A stretch of DNA of 64,000 bases from assembly GCA_021811625.1 (NCBI GenBank), contig JAJZNU010000004.1, positions 1 through 64,000 of the forward strand, given 5' to 3'. The position numbers and the translations under genes were made by a program. The notes beneath the pieces were generated by a model. It ran no database searches and was not told where the DNA came from. It saw only the letters and a program-made list of their open reading frames with translations. Positions 1 through 7,020 of this stretch are shown one piece after another. Numbering within the stretch: position 1 is the first letter of the stretch; each line of letters opens with the position of its first letter. This DNA comes from a bacterium. GTDB lineage: Bacteria; Patescibacteriota; Saccharimonadia; Saccharimonadales; UBA4665.

Positions 1-28
1 TGGTTTTCTTGTCTACATACTGAGCCAT
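1..28 (-). CDS. 5' end of an unidentified gene running off the window
   Basis: Reading leftward, an ATG at 28 opens a frame beginning MAQYVDKKT and leaves the window after nine codons. A strong Shine-Dalgarno block (GGAGGAG, plus-strand 41-47) sits 12 bases upstream, which supports a real start. The fragment is too short to assign a function. Confidence 0.6.
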
Positions 29-110
29 AATCTAACTAACCTCCTCCTACTTTAAACAGAGTAGCCTATCTTTACTAAAAAGTTTATCTAAAAGCTGTAA
101 GTTGAACCGC

Positions 111-128
111 AGCGGGCTAACGCCCGCT
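111..128. other. Perfect 7-bp hairpin between two minus-strand genes
   Basis: AGCGGGC and GCCCGCT are separated by four bases. On the plus strand TAGTTTT follows, so the hairpin is terminator-like in that direction. On the minus strand, the direction of the flanking genes, no U-tract follows. It could be a weak transcription stop or an RNA structure; nothing decides between these. Confidence 0.35.
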
Positions 129-176
129 TAGTTTTCTGCACATCTGTTGACTCATGAGATCTCATAGACAACCTGT

Positions 177-332
177 CTAGCATAACGGGGTCGCCTCAGA
201 AACACTAACTCGGATAAATTGCTTCAGATTATCTGTCAGGCTTCGCTCAAGGAACGAAAGCAGATCTTTTTCGTCTTCAAAGACGGGCAATTTCTTAATT
301 CTTTTGTTAGAGTTAATTTGGGTAGTTGACAT
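177..332 (-). CDS. Small hypothetical protein (51 aa)
   Basis: An ATG at 332 opens a 51-codon frame ending in TAG at 177-179. The product begins MSTTQINSNKRIKKLPVFED and continues with a charged, helix-prone stretch (DLLSFLERSLTDNLKQF). An AAAGG-like ribosome site lies about 10 bases upstream. I recognise no family. It points in the same direction as the partial gene at the window edge, with a hairpin between them. A real small gene is plausible but unproven. Confidence 0.4.
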   Translation of the reverse strand: MSTTQINSNKRIKKLPVFEDEKDLLSFLERSLTDNLKQFIRVSVSEATPLC

Positions 333-375
333 ACAATTCAACCTTTCGTTGTTTAGTTAATATTTGCAATAACTA

Positions 376-558
376 TTGTACGTTTTAACTACCCAACAAG
401 GTTATGTTTACACACTAAAGTTGTACAGTACCACAATTAATCCATGGAGTTTACACATAACTATTGACAGTCCCAGCGAAAGTGGCTATTTGGCCCCAAG
501 ACAACTAGCTGAGCTACCAAAAATGCTATCTCCTAAACTTCAGGCTACTAATACCTGA
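376..558 (+). pseudogene. Short ORF whose 3' end was displaced by the IS1634-type insertion
   Basis: A TTG-initiated 60-codon frame crosses the left copy of the 62-bp repeat and stops inside the insertion element. Removing the element and one repeat copy restores a tail from 2184 that reads MESDV and stops at 2198-2200. The insertion therefore swaps the last few residues of this frame. No ribosome site precedes the TTG and no family is recognised, so the frame may not be a gene. The reconstruction of the pre-insertion sequence does not depend on that. Confidence 0.25.
492..553. repeat. Left copy of 62-bp direct repeat flanking the IS1634-type element
   Basis: The stretch starting GGCCCCAAGACAACTAGC and ending GGCTACTAATA recurs exactly at 2122-2183, directly outside both element ends. 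This is a target-site duplication of unusual length, as known for IS1634-family elements. Confidence 0.9.
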
Positions 559-2121
559 GTTTCCCAAATTAGTGCCCCGATCGTAGTTTTCGTAACAGGG
601 GTGTTACTGCTGTTGGAATTTCAGCCTCTGCCGGATACTCTTCGCCGTTCAGCGTAATGGTACCGCTTCGAAGTGGCTCCAGAGTTCTGACTACTCGTTT
701 GAGACTCAGGCCAGTCTTGTACTCAATCGTCCTGCCAATAGCCAGTGCTGCCATAACGACCGTTAGGTGAGCCTCAATAGCATCTTGTGTTCTGTGGAAG
801 ATTGGTCTGGCTCGTAAGTCATGCTTACTCATCCGGAAGGATTGTTCAACCCGCCATAACTGGTGGTAATAAGCGATGACTTTTGCGTTACTGGCTTCAG
901 TCGTTGGTAAGTTGGTGACATAGCCTTTAATGCCAGCCAGGGTTTTCGCCTTGTCGATCAGGTCTTGGTTCAGTTGTTTCTGCTTGGTGGTGACAGACAG
1001 AAACTTGGCTTTCTTGGCCACGGTTGTGCCCTTGATGATCTTCTCAGCTTTCTCGATCTGTTTTTCAATGTTACGAAGATCAAGCACTGCTCGCTTCTGT
1101 CGGTACTGGTAGATAATGCGTTGGCCCGCTACAGCTGTTTTGGCAGTCATGATCTGGCCATCAGTTAATTCCTTATCCTTTTTCTGGTACTCAGCTACAC
1201 CGCAGGGTATCTTGTACAGTTTGCTGCCCACGATGTAGGTATAGCCCGCGTCAGCTAAAGCTTGTAGATTATCCTGGCTTAACATACCAGCATCAGCGAC
1301 AACGGTAATGCCAATAAGGCCATGGCGTTGTCTGAAGGCCTCGACAACTGGCAGGATAGTCTTGGTTTCAGCTTTGTTGCCCTCAAAGCTATGAATCTCT
1401 AGTGGGAAGCCATGCTGGTCAACTAACAGTCCGACGACAATTTGTGGCTCCAACCGGCGTTCCTTGCTCATACCTGGTTTACGGTAGTCGTCCTCTTTTT
1501 GGACTTCAAAGTACAGAGTGGTAACGTCGTATAGTACCAGCGTGATACCGGCACCTTGACTGGCGTGAGCAAAGCACAGTTTAGCTAGTTTATCCCGGTA
1601 GTTATTGGCGATGATCAACTTAAGGCAACGATGTAGCCCGGACTTGCTTAAGCCCGTAATGCCGAGACCATTCAGGACACGTATACTATCCAGTTTCGAT
1701 GTTGGTTCGACGAGTCGGGCTATACACAAATAGGCGAAATCCGGATTACCTAAGCCATCAAAGCCAAGCTTGTTGTATTGTTCCATCAATGCATCGAACA
1801 AGACAGTAGACACCGATCGCCTGATGCGTACCGTTGGAGGCTGAGGATCGTCGAACAGGGCTTGCTGTGAACCAAGCATGCGCTGTTTAGCCAGAGCCAG
1901 TAGTAAGGCAAGATCACGGTCATTGTGAGCACTACCAATGTGCTCAATACGAGAAATCTGGCTGTGAGTTTTATGGGCAATCTGCACAGCAGTCGCTCCA
2001 CTCTTGGTCTTCACCTTACGAATAAACGCCATTACCCCTATTGTAGGCTATTAGTGTCCCGAAAAGTAACTTGAATAACCTGTTAAGGCATGGAAAATAT
2101 TAGGGGGTTGGGAAAGTCAGG
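554..2121 (-). mobile_element. Complete IS1634-family insertion sequence (1568 bp)
   Basis: The ends form an imperfect terminal inverted repeat: CCTGAGTTTCCCAA at 554 and, read inward from 2121, CCTGACTTTCCCAA (13 of 14 match). One transposase gene fills the element on the minus strand, and its stop codon lies just inside the left repeat. A 62-bp direct repeat flanks it. IS1634 of Mycoplasma is known for long, variable-length target duplications, and this copy fits that behaviour. Intact ends, an intact gene and identical flanks suggest a recent insertion. Confidence 0.92.
569..2032 (-). CDS. IS1634-family DDE transposase
   Basis: A 487-residue protein of normal family length. It starts with the family-typical MAFIRKVKTKSGATAVQIA. 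Candidate catalytic acids lie in LVLYDVTTLYFE (first Asp), TVVADAGMLS (second Asp) and the C-terminal block YYHQLWRVEQSFRMSKHD, where the Glu sits in a Y..W.VE..FR..K signature typical of IS4/IS1634-like enzymes. It catalyses cut-and-paste movement of the surrounding 1.57-kb element by acting on its 14-bp ends. No frameshift or internal stop is present, so it should be active. Codon use and length show no decay. Confidence 0.93.
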   Translation of the reverse strand: MAFIRKVKTKSGATAVQIAHKTHSQISRIEHIGSAHNDRDLALLLALAKQRMLGSQQALFDDPQPPTVRIRRSVSTVLFDALMEQYNKLGFDGLGNPDFAYLCIARLVEPTSKLDSIRVLNGLGITGLSKSGLHRCLKLIIANNYRDKLAKLCFAHASQGAGITLVLYDVTTLYFEVQKEDDYRKPGMSKERRLEPQIVVGLLVDQHGFPLEIHSFEGNKAETKTILPVVEAFRQRHGLIGITVVADAGMLSQDNLQALADAGYTYIVGSKLYKIPCGVAEYQKKDKELTDGQIMTAKTAVAGQRIIYQYRQKRAVLDLRNIEKQIEKAEKIIKGTTVAKKAKFLSVTTKQKQLNQDLIDKAKTLAGIKGYVTNLPTTEASNAKVIAYYHQLWRVEQSFRMSKHDLRARPIFHRTQDAIEAHLTVVMAALAIGRTIEYKTGLSLKRVVRTLEPLRSGTITLNGEEYPAEAEIPTAVTPLLRKLRSGH

Positions 2122-2183
2122 GGCCCCAAGACAACTAGCTGAGCTACCAAAAATGCTATCTCCTAAACTTCAGGCTACTAATA
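2122..2183. repeat. Right copy of 62-bp direct repeat flanking the IS1634-type element
   Basis: Identical to 492-553. The two copies abut the element ends with no gap, and the sequence after this copy (TGGAGTCGG) is the original continuation of the target. Confidence 0.9.
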
Positions 2184-2220
2184 TGGAGTCGGATGTTTAA
2201 ATATAAATATTCTGGTAATT

Positions 2221-2240
2221 GTCCTAGCAGGATTCGAACC
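2221..2240 (-). other. tRNA 3'-end-like fragment (T-loop plus acceptor-like tail)
   Basis: The minus strand reads GGTTCGAATCCTGCTAGGAC, which is a T-loop, the 3' half of a T-stem and an acceptor-like tail. The 5' side of the T-stem, the anticodon arm and CCA are missing, so this is not a functional tRNA. It lies 88 bases from an intact tRNA-Arg and may be a tRNA remnant or an old attachment site. Confidence 0.4.
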
Positions 2241-2327
2241 AATTCAAAGAAGTAAATGTTCTGTGTCGATCGTAATTGTTAAAAATTAGAACTATTGAAA
2301 CAGGGTTTATCACTACAAAAGCCTTGA

Positions 2328-2404
2328 TGGTACGCCCGGCAGGATTCGAACCTGCGACCCTCTGGTTCGAAGCCAGATACTCTAATCCGCTGAGCTACGG
2401 GCGC
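2328..2404 (-). tRNA. tRNA-Arg (anticodon UCG), CCA encoded
   Basis: The full cloverleaf reads on the minus strand: acceptor GCGCCCG/CGGGCGT, D-arm GCTC...GAGT, anticodon stem TCTGG/CCAGA with loop CTTCGAA (anticodon TCG), five-base variable loop, T-arm GCAGG-TTCGAAT-CCTGC, discriminator A and a genomically encoded CCA (2328-2330). It decodes CGA and probably other CGN codons. The plus-strand reading frame across it is not coding. Confidence 0.97.
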
Positions 2405-2452
2405 GTGCAGACAAATTATATCAGGGAAACAGATTATCCTAAAAGAAAAGTA

Positions 2453-3106
2453 ATGGTCCAGGCTGATACAATTAAAACTATGCCCAAAATCAAACTGTCA
2501 CTAGTTAATAACATTCTGCTGGGCGGCATTGTATTAATAAACGTCTATATAATACTGGCTCCGTTAGCGCCAGCTGTTATTTTCTGGTGGGAAAAGAACC
2601 ATACCTCGCGTCTCAGCCAGCTGTCCAATCAGGTTAACTTGCCGTCTAAGGGAGCCAAACAATCATCTGGAGTTGCAGTGCCTGTTGGCAATACGCTGAT
2701 TGTACCTGCCATGTTGCTGGAAACGCCAATATTGGAGGGACCGACTCGTACCGAATATAATACTCTTGATCAAGGAGTTTGGAGATGGCCTTTGGGCAGC
2801 ACACCGGACAAAGGAGGAAACACGATCTTGATCGGGCACCGATTTACATACAGCAACCCGAGAGGAATATTCTACGAGTTGAACCAGGTAAAGGTCGGAG
2901 ACTATATAGCCGTCTTTTGGAATGGCACAGAGTACGTATACCGGACAACATCAGTAGCTAGCGTCCAGCCAAATGACGTCGCTATCTTGAACCAAACAAA
3001 ACAAGCCGAATTGACTCTATATACCTGTACCCCCACCTGGAACCCCACCCAAAGATTAGTGGTCACGGCTCTTCTCAGCGGGACAAAGAAAGCGGGGACG
3101 ACATGA
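2453..3106 (+). CDS. Class E-like sortase (membrane-anchored transpeptidase)
   Basis: A 217-residue protein. A single N-terminal membrane segment at about residues 16-45 anchors an extracytoplasmic sortase domain. Catalytic residues are visible: His129 in LIGHR, Cys192 in TLYTCTP and Arg201 in TQRLVV. The GVWRWPLG...GGNTILIGHR block and the TLxTCTP motif resemble class E sortases of Actinobacteria, which attach LAXTG proteins to the wall. The frame is open upstream through a tRNA gene, so I start at ATG 2453; ATG 2480 is possible. The facing gene encodes a protein with an LANTG signal. The stop overlaps the next start as ATGA. Confidence 0.85.
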   Translation: MVQADTIKTMPKIKLSLVNNILLGGIVLINVYIILAPLAPAVIFWWEKNHTSRLSQLSNQVNLPSKGAKQSSGVAVPVGNTLIVPAMLLETPILEGPTRTEYNTLDQGVWRWPLGSTPDKGGNTILIGHRFTYSNPRGIFYELNQVKVGDYIAVFWNGTEYVYRTTSVASVQPNDVAILNQTKQAELTLYTCTPTWNPTQRLVVTALLSGTKKAGTT

Positions 3107-3219
3107 GCGACAAGACGAAGTTCTGGATATTACTGGGTCTTTTTCTGCTTAGCGTGGCCTTACTCTGGTGGCTTAATAGCAATCTGAGTCAGTCTTTTGT
3201 AAATTCCCTGCACCGCTAA
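3103..3219 (+). CDS. 38-aa single-span membrane protein coupled to the sortase
   Basis: ATG at 3103 overlaps the sortase stop (ATGA), the usual arrangement for translational coupling. The product MSDKTKFWILLGLFLLSVAL plus WWLNSNLSQSFVNSLHR has one membrane helix (about residues 8-24) preceded by charged residues. Its stop overlaps by four bases the end of the convergent LANTG protein gene. No family is recognised. By position it may assist or regulate the sortase, which is inference. Confidence 0.55.
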   Translation: MSDKTKFWILLGLFLLSVALLWWLNSNLSQSFVNSLHR

Positions 3220-3407
3220 GAGGTACCGGATTCAGGAGGTTCTTTGGGTTTAGTTTTACCTTTACGGGCGATACGAACGATTAGTGCAACTAAAATTATT
3301 AAAGAAGAGACGGTCACGGCGGCGGCAACAATGAAGCCGGTGTTGGCTAAAGATGTTACGTTACTCTTGCCCGTTTCCGTAGCCAAAAAATATAGATAAC
3401 TAAACAT
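3216..3407 (-). CDS. Mini surface protein with an LANTG class E sorting signal
   Basis: A 63-residue protein. Residues 20-24 are LANTG, followed by a hydrophobic segment (about 25-46) and a basic tail (RIARKGKTK), the three parts of a sortase recognition signal. LAXTG is the motif known for class E sortases, and the gene lies tail to tail with the sortase at 2453-3106. The part before the signal is only 19 residues, and an in-frame stop lies two codons upstream of the ATG, so it cannot be extended. Either it is a very small anchored peptide or the remnant of a longer substrate. Confidence 0.65.
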   Translation of the reverse strand: MFSYLYFLATETGKSNVTSLANTGFIVAAAVTVSSLIILVALIVRIARKGKTKPKEPPESGTS

Positions 3408-3473
3408 ACTCTAATACTATGGTTGGACGCACAGACAAGTCAATGGTTGCAGAAAGACTGTCCGAACTCTGGT

Positions 3474-4565
3474 TTAGGATTTGGCCAATCCTAAACTCAG
3501 CACAAACTGTGCGCCCCCTTCAGGGTAGTTTCGTACGGCGATAGTCGCTTTGTTGGCTTTGGCCAATTCCTGCGCCAGTGATAAGCCTAGACCATAGCCG
3601 GGAGTGGCGGCGGAACGAGCTTTATCACCTCGGTAGAGTTTCTCGAAAATATGGGGCAGGTCCGCCTTATTTATCCCCTCGCCCTCGTCGCGGATACTCA
3701 GGTGATATTTCCCATTATCTACGACACCATCGATATGGATAGTACCGCTTACTGGACCGTATTTTATGGCGTTATCAATGATTAGTCCGCTTAGTTGTAC
3801 AAGACCATCGCTATTCCCAATAACTTCCATATCGCTGATATTTGTTTTGAACTTAACCTGACGCTTGTTAGCTTGTTTCTCGGCTAATTGAACGGCGGTT
3901 TCTACAACCCTAGACATACTGAGCCGGGTTAGTTTGAGAGGTGCCTGACCGACCTGAGTAAGCGAGAGCAGGTTTGTGGCAAGATGCTCTAGTCGGTCCA
4001 CCTCCTCCAGATTACTGTTAATAAGCTCCCTGGCCTCCTCCGGTTTAAAGGACTTTTGTCGGAGAAATACTTCGTTCTCGACTTTCAGGCTGGCTAACGG
4101 GGTGCGGAGCTCATGGCTGGCGTCGGCCGCAAAGCGCGCCTGCGCCTCGTGGGCTTCTTCGATAGGTCTTAACGTTCTACCGGCATACCAGTAGCTCAGG
4201 ATGCCGCCGCCCACTAGCGCAAACAAGTTAACTAACAGAACATCAACATTCAGCCGGTCCCTAATATTATTATTTTGGGCATTCTGAAAGCGGTCGAAAG
4301 TTGAGTCGGGTTGAGGGGGAACAGAATAATAGTTGAACAAGAGACTATGTACTGCCCCGCGTTCTAGCCCTCCGGCCCGGATTATTTCCCTTTCGGCCAG
4401 TTCGCGAATGCTGAGCGTCAGGCAAAGGCTAAAAACTATAATTATCGCCAGATAGAAGCCGGTTAACTTCAGGCGAGCTGAATGGAACAATCCCGGATTA
4501 TCGCGCGAAGAGGTACCGACCAGGCCGTGCCAGGTTCGTTTCAAGAACGATATCAAGCTACTCAT
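3474..4565 (-). CDS. Sensor histidine kinase
   Basis: A 363-residue membrane kinase. Two transmembrane segments (about residues 34-53 and 107-127) enclose a roughly 50-residue extracellular loop that should sense the signal. The cytoplasmic part has the phosphoacceptor His151 (FAADASHELRTPL), the N box around Asn265 (IIDNAIKYGP), G1 (DEGEGI, 293-298) and G2 (GYGLGLS, 323-329), so it is complete. It starts six bases after the stop of the response-regulator gene with an AAGGTG ribosome site and is surely its partner. The signal is unknown. Confidence 0.93.
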   Translation of the reverse strand: MSSLISFLKRTWHGLVGTSSRDNPGLFHSARLKLTGFYLAIIIVFSLCLTLSIRELAEREIIRAGGLERGAVHSLLFNYYSVPPQPDSTFDRFQNAQNNNIRDRLNVDVLLVNLFALVGGGILSYWYAGRTLRPIEEAHEAQARFAADASHELRTPLASLKVENEVFLRQKSFKPEEARELINSNLEEVDRLEHLATNLLSLTQVGQAPLKLTRLSMSRVVETAVQLAEKQANKRQVKFKTNISDMEVIGNSDGLVQLSGLIIDNAIKYGPVSGTIHIDGVVDNGKYHLSIRDEGEGINKADLPHIFEKLYRGDKARSAATPGYGLGLSLAQELAKANKATIAVRNYPEGGAQFVLSLGLAKS

Positions 4566-4571
4566 AACACC

Positions 4572-5237
4572 TTATACAATCTTATAGCCGTAACCCCGGA
4601 CGGTTTGAATGACTTTTTCACCGGGGCCGACCTTCTTACGCAAATTGGCTACAAAGGTTTCGACGGTGTTGTGTTGAACGCGGGTTTCGTCGCTCCAAAC
4701 ATGATCGAGTAATTGTTCTTTGCTGACAACCTCACTTTTATGACGCAGCAAGTATTCTAAAAGCTGAAATTCCTTGGCGGTTAAGTGTATTAACTGTCCG
4801 TTGTAAGTAACATTTTTAGCCACAACATCTAGTTCCAGCCCGCTGGCTTTTAAAATGTTTCCGCTGTGGGCTCTCGGACGACGGAGTAATGACCGGATTC
4901 TAGCCAGTAGCTCGTCGTAGCTGAAAGGCTTAGGGAGATAATCGTCGGCTCCAACGTCTAACCCCTGTACACGGCTCCCGATCGCTGTCTTGGCCGTCAA
5001 CATCAGGATTGGTACCTGCTCGCCGCGTTTGCGCCACAACGCTATCAGGGCTGGCCCGTCGTATTTACCCGGAATCATCCAGTCCAGTAACACCAGATCG
5101 TAATTACCGCTGTCCCCGATAAGAGATTCGGCGGTGTCTCCGTCTCCGGCTACATCGACGACATAGCCTTCGGCCGTCAGTCCTTTCTCAAGACTGCGGG
5201 CAATTTTTTCTTCATCTTCGACTACTAAAATCTTCAT
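4572..5237 (-). CDS. OmpR/PhoB-family response regulator
   Basis: A 221-residue two-domain regulator. The receiver domain has the acidic pair in VVEDEE (residues 7-9), phospho-acceptor Asp52 (LVLLDWM), Thr81 and Lys103 (LPKPF). The C-terminal winged helix (about 125-221) has the OmpR-type pattern LTAKEFQLLEYLL...VRGYGYKIV. Phosphorylation by the adjacent kinase should control DNA binding. Gene order isomerase-regulator-kinase on one strand with short gaps suggests one transcript. The target promoters cannot be told from this window. Confidence 0.95.
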   Translation of the reverse strand: MKILVVEDEEKIARSLEKGLTAEGYVVDVAGDGDTAESLIGDSGNYDLVLLDWMIPGKYDGPALIALWRKRGEQVPILMLTAKTAIGSRVQGLDVGADDYLPKPFSYDELLARIRSLLRRPRAHSGNILKASGLELDVVAKNVTYNGQLIHLTAKEFQLLEYLLRHKSEVVSKEQLLDHVWSDETRVQHNTVETFVANLRKKVGPGEKVIQTVRGYGYKIV

Positions 5238-5283
5238 GACTTAGAATGATAGGCTTTATAGCTGCAGACTACCTGTAGTTAAT

Positions 5284-6309
5284 TCACTCCAATGCTTTCT
5301 TAAATTTCTCAATCAACTCGACCGGCGTCGGGTCAAGTCCGTTCAACAGCGAACAGTAAAGAGACACAAAATCTCCCAGCACAATCGTTCCCAATAGCTG
5401 ATCAAGAAGTGTTGATCCCTCCGGTTTAACGATCAACGGCTCCGGCATGGAACCGCTTAATAGCCTACTGGCAACCTCAAAGCGTTTCTGGATTCTAGGG
5501 TGCTCCAGATCGCTAATCAACTCAATTACCTTGTAGGGTTTGTCTATGGGTTGCTTGGTCCATCCAAGCATCTCGTTATGGTTAAATTCAGGAAACTGAT
5601 TAACCCAGGCAATCTGCTTGGCGTTTTCGTTGAAGTTTATCTTCCATTTGTAAGCGGCCGGATACATCGCCGGGCCCCCATAGATAACGACAGATTTACC
5701 TACACAGTCCAAGGCAATCTGCTTAGCACGGTTGCTCGAGGTTGCCACACTCGGAAGCAACCCGGAGACCTTACTAGACAGATATCCGACGGTTTGCTGT
5801 AATTGTGTCTCGACTGAGGATTCTACAAGACCAGTGCCGACAAGTAGTGTCATCAAAGCCTTAAGTCCGTAAAAAACAGCGTACCTTGGTTGAATACCGC
5901 CAGGAAGAAGCGCTAAAGGATATCCCTGGGCGCGTGCAATGTCGGCAAGTTTACCGCCGCTGGTTATAACAGCTATAGAGGCTTCGCGGCTCATAGCTTC
6001 GTCCAGCGCGCTAAGAGTTTCCTCGGTGTTACCCGAATAACTGGACGCTATAAAGAAGGTATTCTTGGAGACATACGCCGGTATATGGTAGTTTCTGACA
6101 ATCTCAAAGGGTCGGTCGTAACCGGGCCAGCTTGTACTGATAAGGGCCGCTAGGGCCGAGCCACCCATACCGGCATAAACTATGTTATCCGCTTTAACGA
6201 CTTGTGACGCGGTGTCGAACTTGTGTTCCAACTGCTGCCAACTCTTTTCGGCTATCCCTAATGCATCCTCACTGTCGCGCTCGTGAATGTATTTAAGATC
6301 GTCTAGCAT
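5284..6309 (-). CDS. Bifunctional phosphoglucose/phosphomannose isomerase family protein (SIS domain)
   Basis: A 341-residue protein with two sugar-isomerase (SIS) folds. The first contains GMGGSAL and SSYSGNTEETL (sugar-phosphate loops), and the C-terminal part has the PGI/PMI-specific region with FNHNEMLGW. Family members interconvert glucose-6-phosphate, fructose-6-phosphate and mannose-6-phosphate in the cytoplasm, feeding glycolysis and envelope sugars. The gene is first in a minus-strand series with the two-component system. A CAGGAC ribosome site lies just before ATG 6309. Family assignment is firm; the preferred substrate is not determined. Confidence 0.88.
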   Translation of the reverse strand: MLDDLKYIHERDSEDALGIAEKSWQQLEHKFDTASQVVKADNIVYAGMGGSALAALISTSWPGYDRPFEIVRNYHIPAYVSKNTFFIASSYSGNTEETLSALDEAMSREASIAVITSGGKLADIARAQGYPLALLPGGIQPRYAVFYGLKALMTLLVGTGLVESSVETQLQQTVGYLSSKVSGLLPSVATSSNRAKQIALDCVGKSVVIYGGPAMYPAAYKWKINFNENAKQIAWVNQFPEFNHNEMLGWTKQPIDKPYKVIELISDLEHPRIQKRFEVASRLLSGSMPEPLIVKPEGSTLLDQLLGTIVLGDFVSLYCSLLNGLDPTPVELIEKFKKALE

Positions 6310-6383
6310 TGTCCTGCAAACTCCTTGTGCTATAAGTTAGATATGTATATATTTATAGTGTAGCAAACTATAAAGGGGGGAGA

Positions 6384-6938
6384 ATGTTTGGGCACCAGGA
6401 CCAACCGGCAGTAGGTGGAACAAATCAGGACGGTGTTGATGCAAGCGTCGACGCTATGTTAAGCGATAATTCTCAAGGAGCATCGTTTCCGCCTTCGGGA
6501 GAGAGCAGCGTGGTGCCGCCCGATACGATGACGACGATGTCTTCAGCTTCCAACCCGCCAGTGCCAACGGTGGTGTCTGCGGCGCAGCCCTCAGTAACAC
6601 CCGGTTTGGGAACAGACAATAGCGCTGACGACGATGACACCACGTCAGCAACTGCCGCTCTTCCGACATCAAGCTATACTGATGATTTGACAAGTACCGA
6701 CCAATCTCTACTGACGCTTAAGCAGAATGCCCTGCAACAACTTCGTCCTTTAGTCGATCACCTGGATCAGACACCAGAAGAGAAGTTTCGCACCACCATG
6801 ATGATGATCCAAGGCGCTGATGACCAGTCACTGATTCAGACGGCTTACGAAGCCGCTCAGCAGATAACCGACGAAAAAACCAGGGCGCAGGCTCTATTGG
6901 ACGTAGTTAACGAGATTAACTACTTTACTCACAAATAG
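6384..6938 (+). CDS. Uncharacterised protein with disordered N-terminus and helical C-terminus
   Basis: A 184-residue acidic protein. The first ~100 residues are rich in Ser, Thr, Pro, Asp and Gln and look disordered. The last ~75 (LLTLKQNALQQLRPLVDHLD onward) are predicted helical with a compact pattern. There is no signal peptide or membrane segment, so it is probably cytoplasmic. A strong purine ribosome site (AAAGGGGGGAGA) precedes the ATG. It is divergent from the isomerase gene. I recognise no named domain. Confidence 0.75.
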   Translation: MFGHQDQPAVGGTNQDGVDASVDAMLSDNSQGASFPPSGESSVVPPDTMTTMSSASNPPVPTVVSAAQPSVTPGLGTDNSADDDDTTSATAALPTSSYTDDLTSTDQSLLTLKQNALQQLRPLVDHLDQTPEEKFRTTMMMIQGADDQSLIQTAYEAAQQITDEKTRAQALLDVVNEINYFTHK

Positions 6939-7020
6939 GGTATTTATTTTTAACGGACGGGAACAAGGTCGATAGGATCAATATTTGGGTTATGACGGCC
7001 ATGGATTGAAGTCCTTTATT

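Noticed and set aside
326..360. TTGACA at 326 as a promoter for the frame at 376
   Set aside because: No -10 box at 16-19 bases; the TTGACA lies over the start of the small minus-strand gene.
2276..2452. N-terminal extension of the sortase frame
   Set aside because: It runs through the complementary strand of tRNA-Arg and has no ribosome site.
4482..4712. 76-codon frame antisense to the histidine kinase and response regulator junction
   Set aside because: Complement of conserved winged-helix coding sequence with no independent support.
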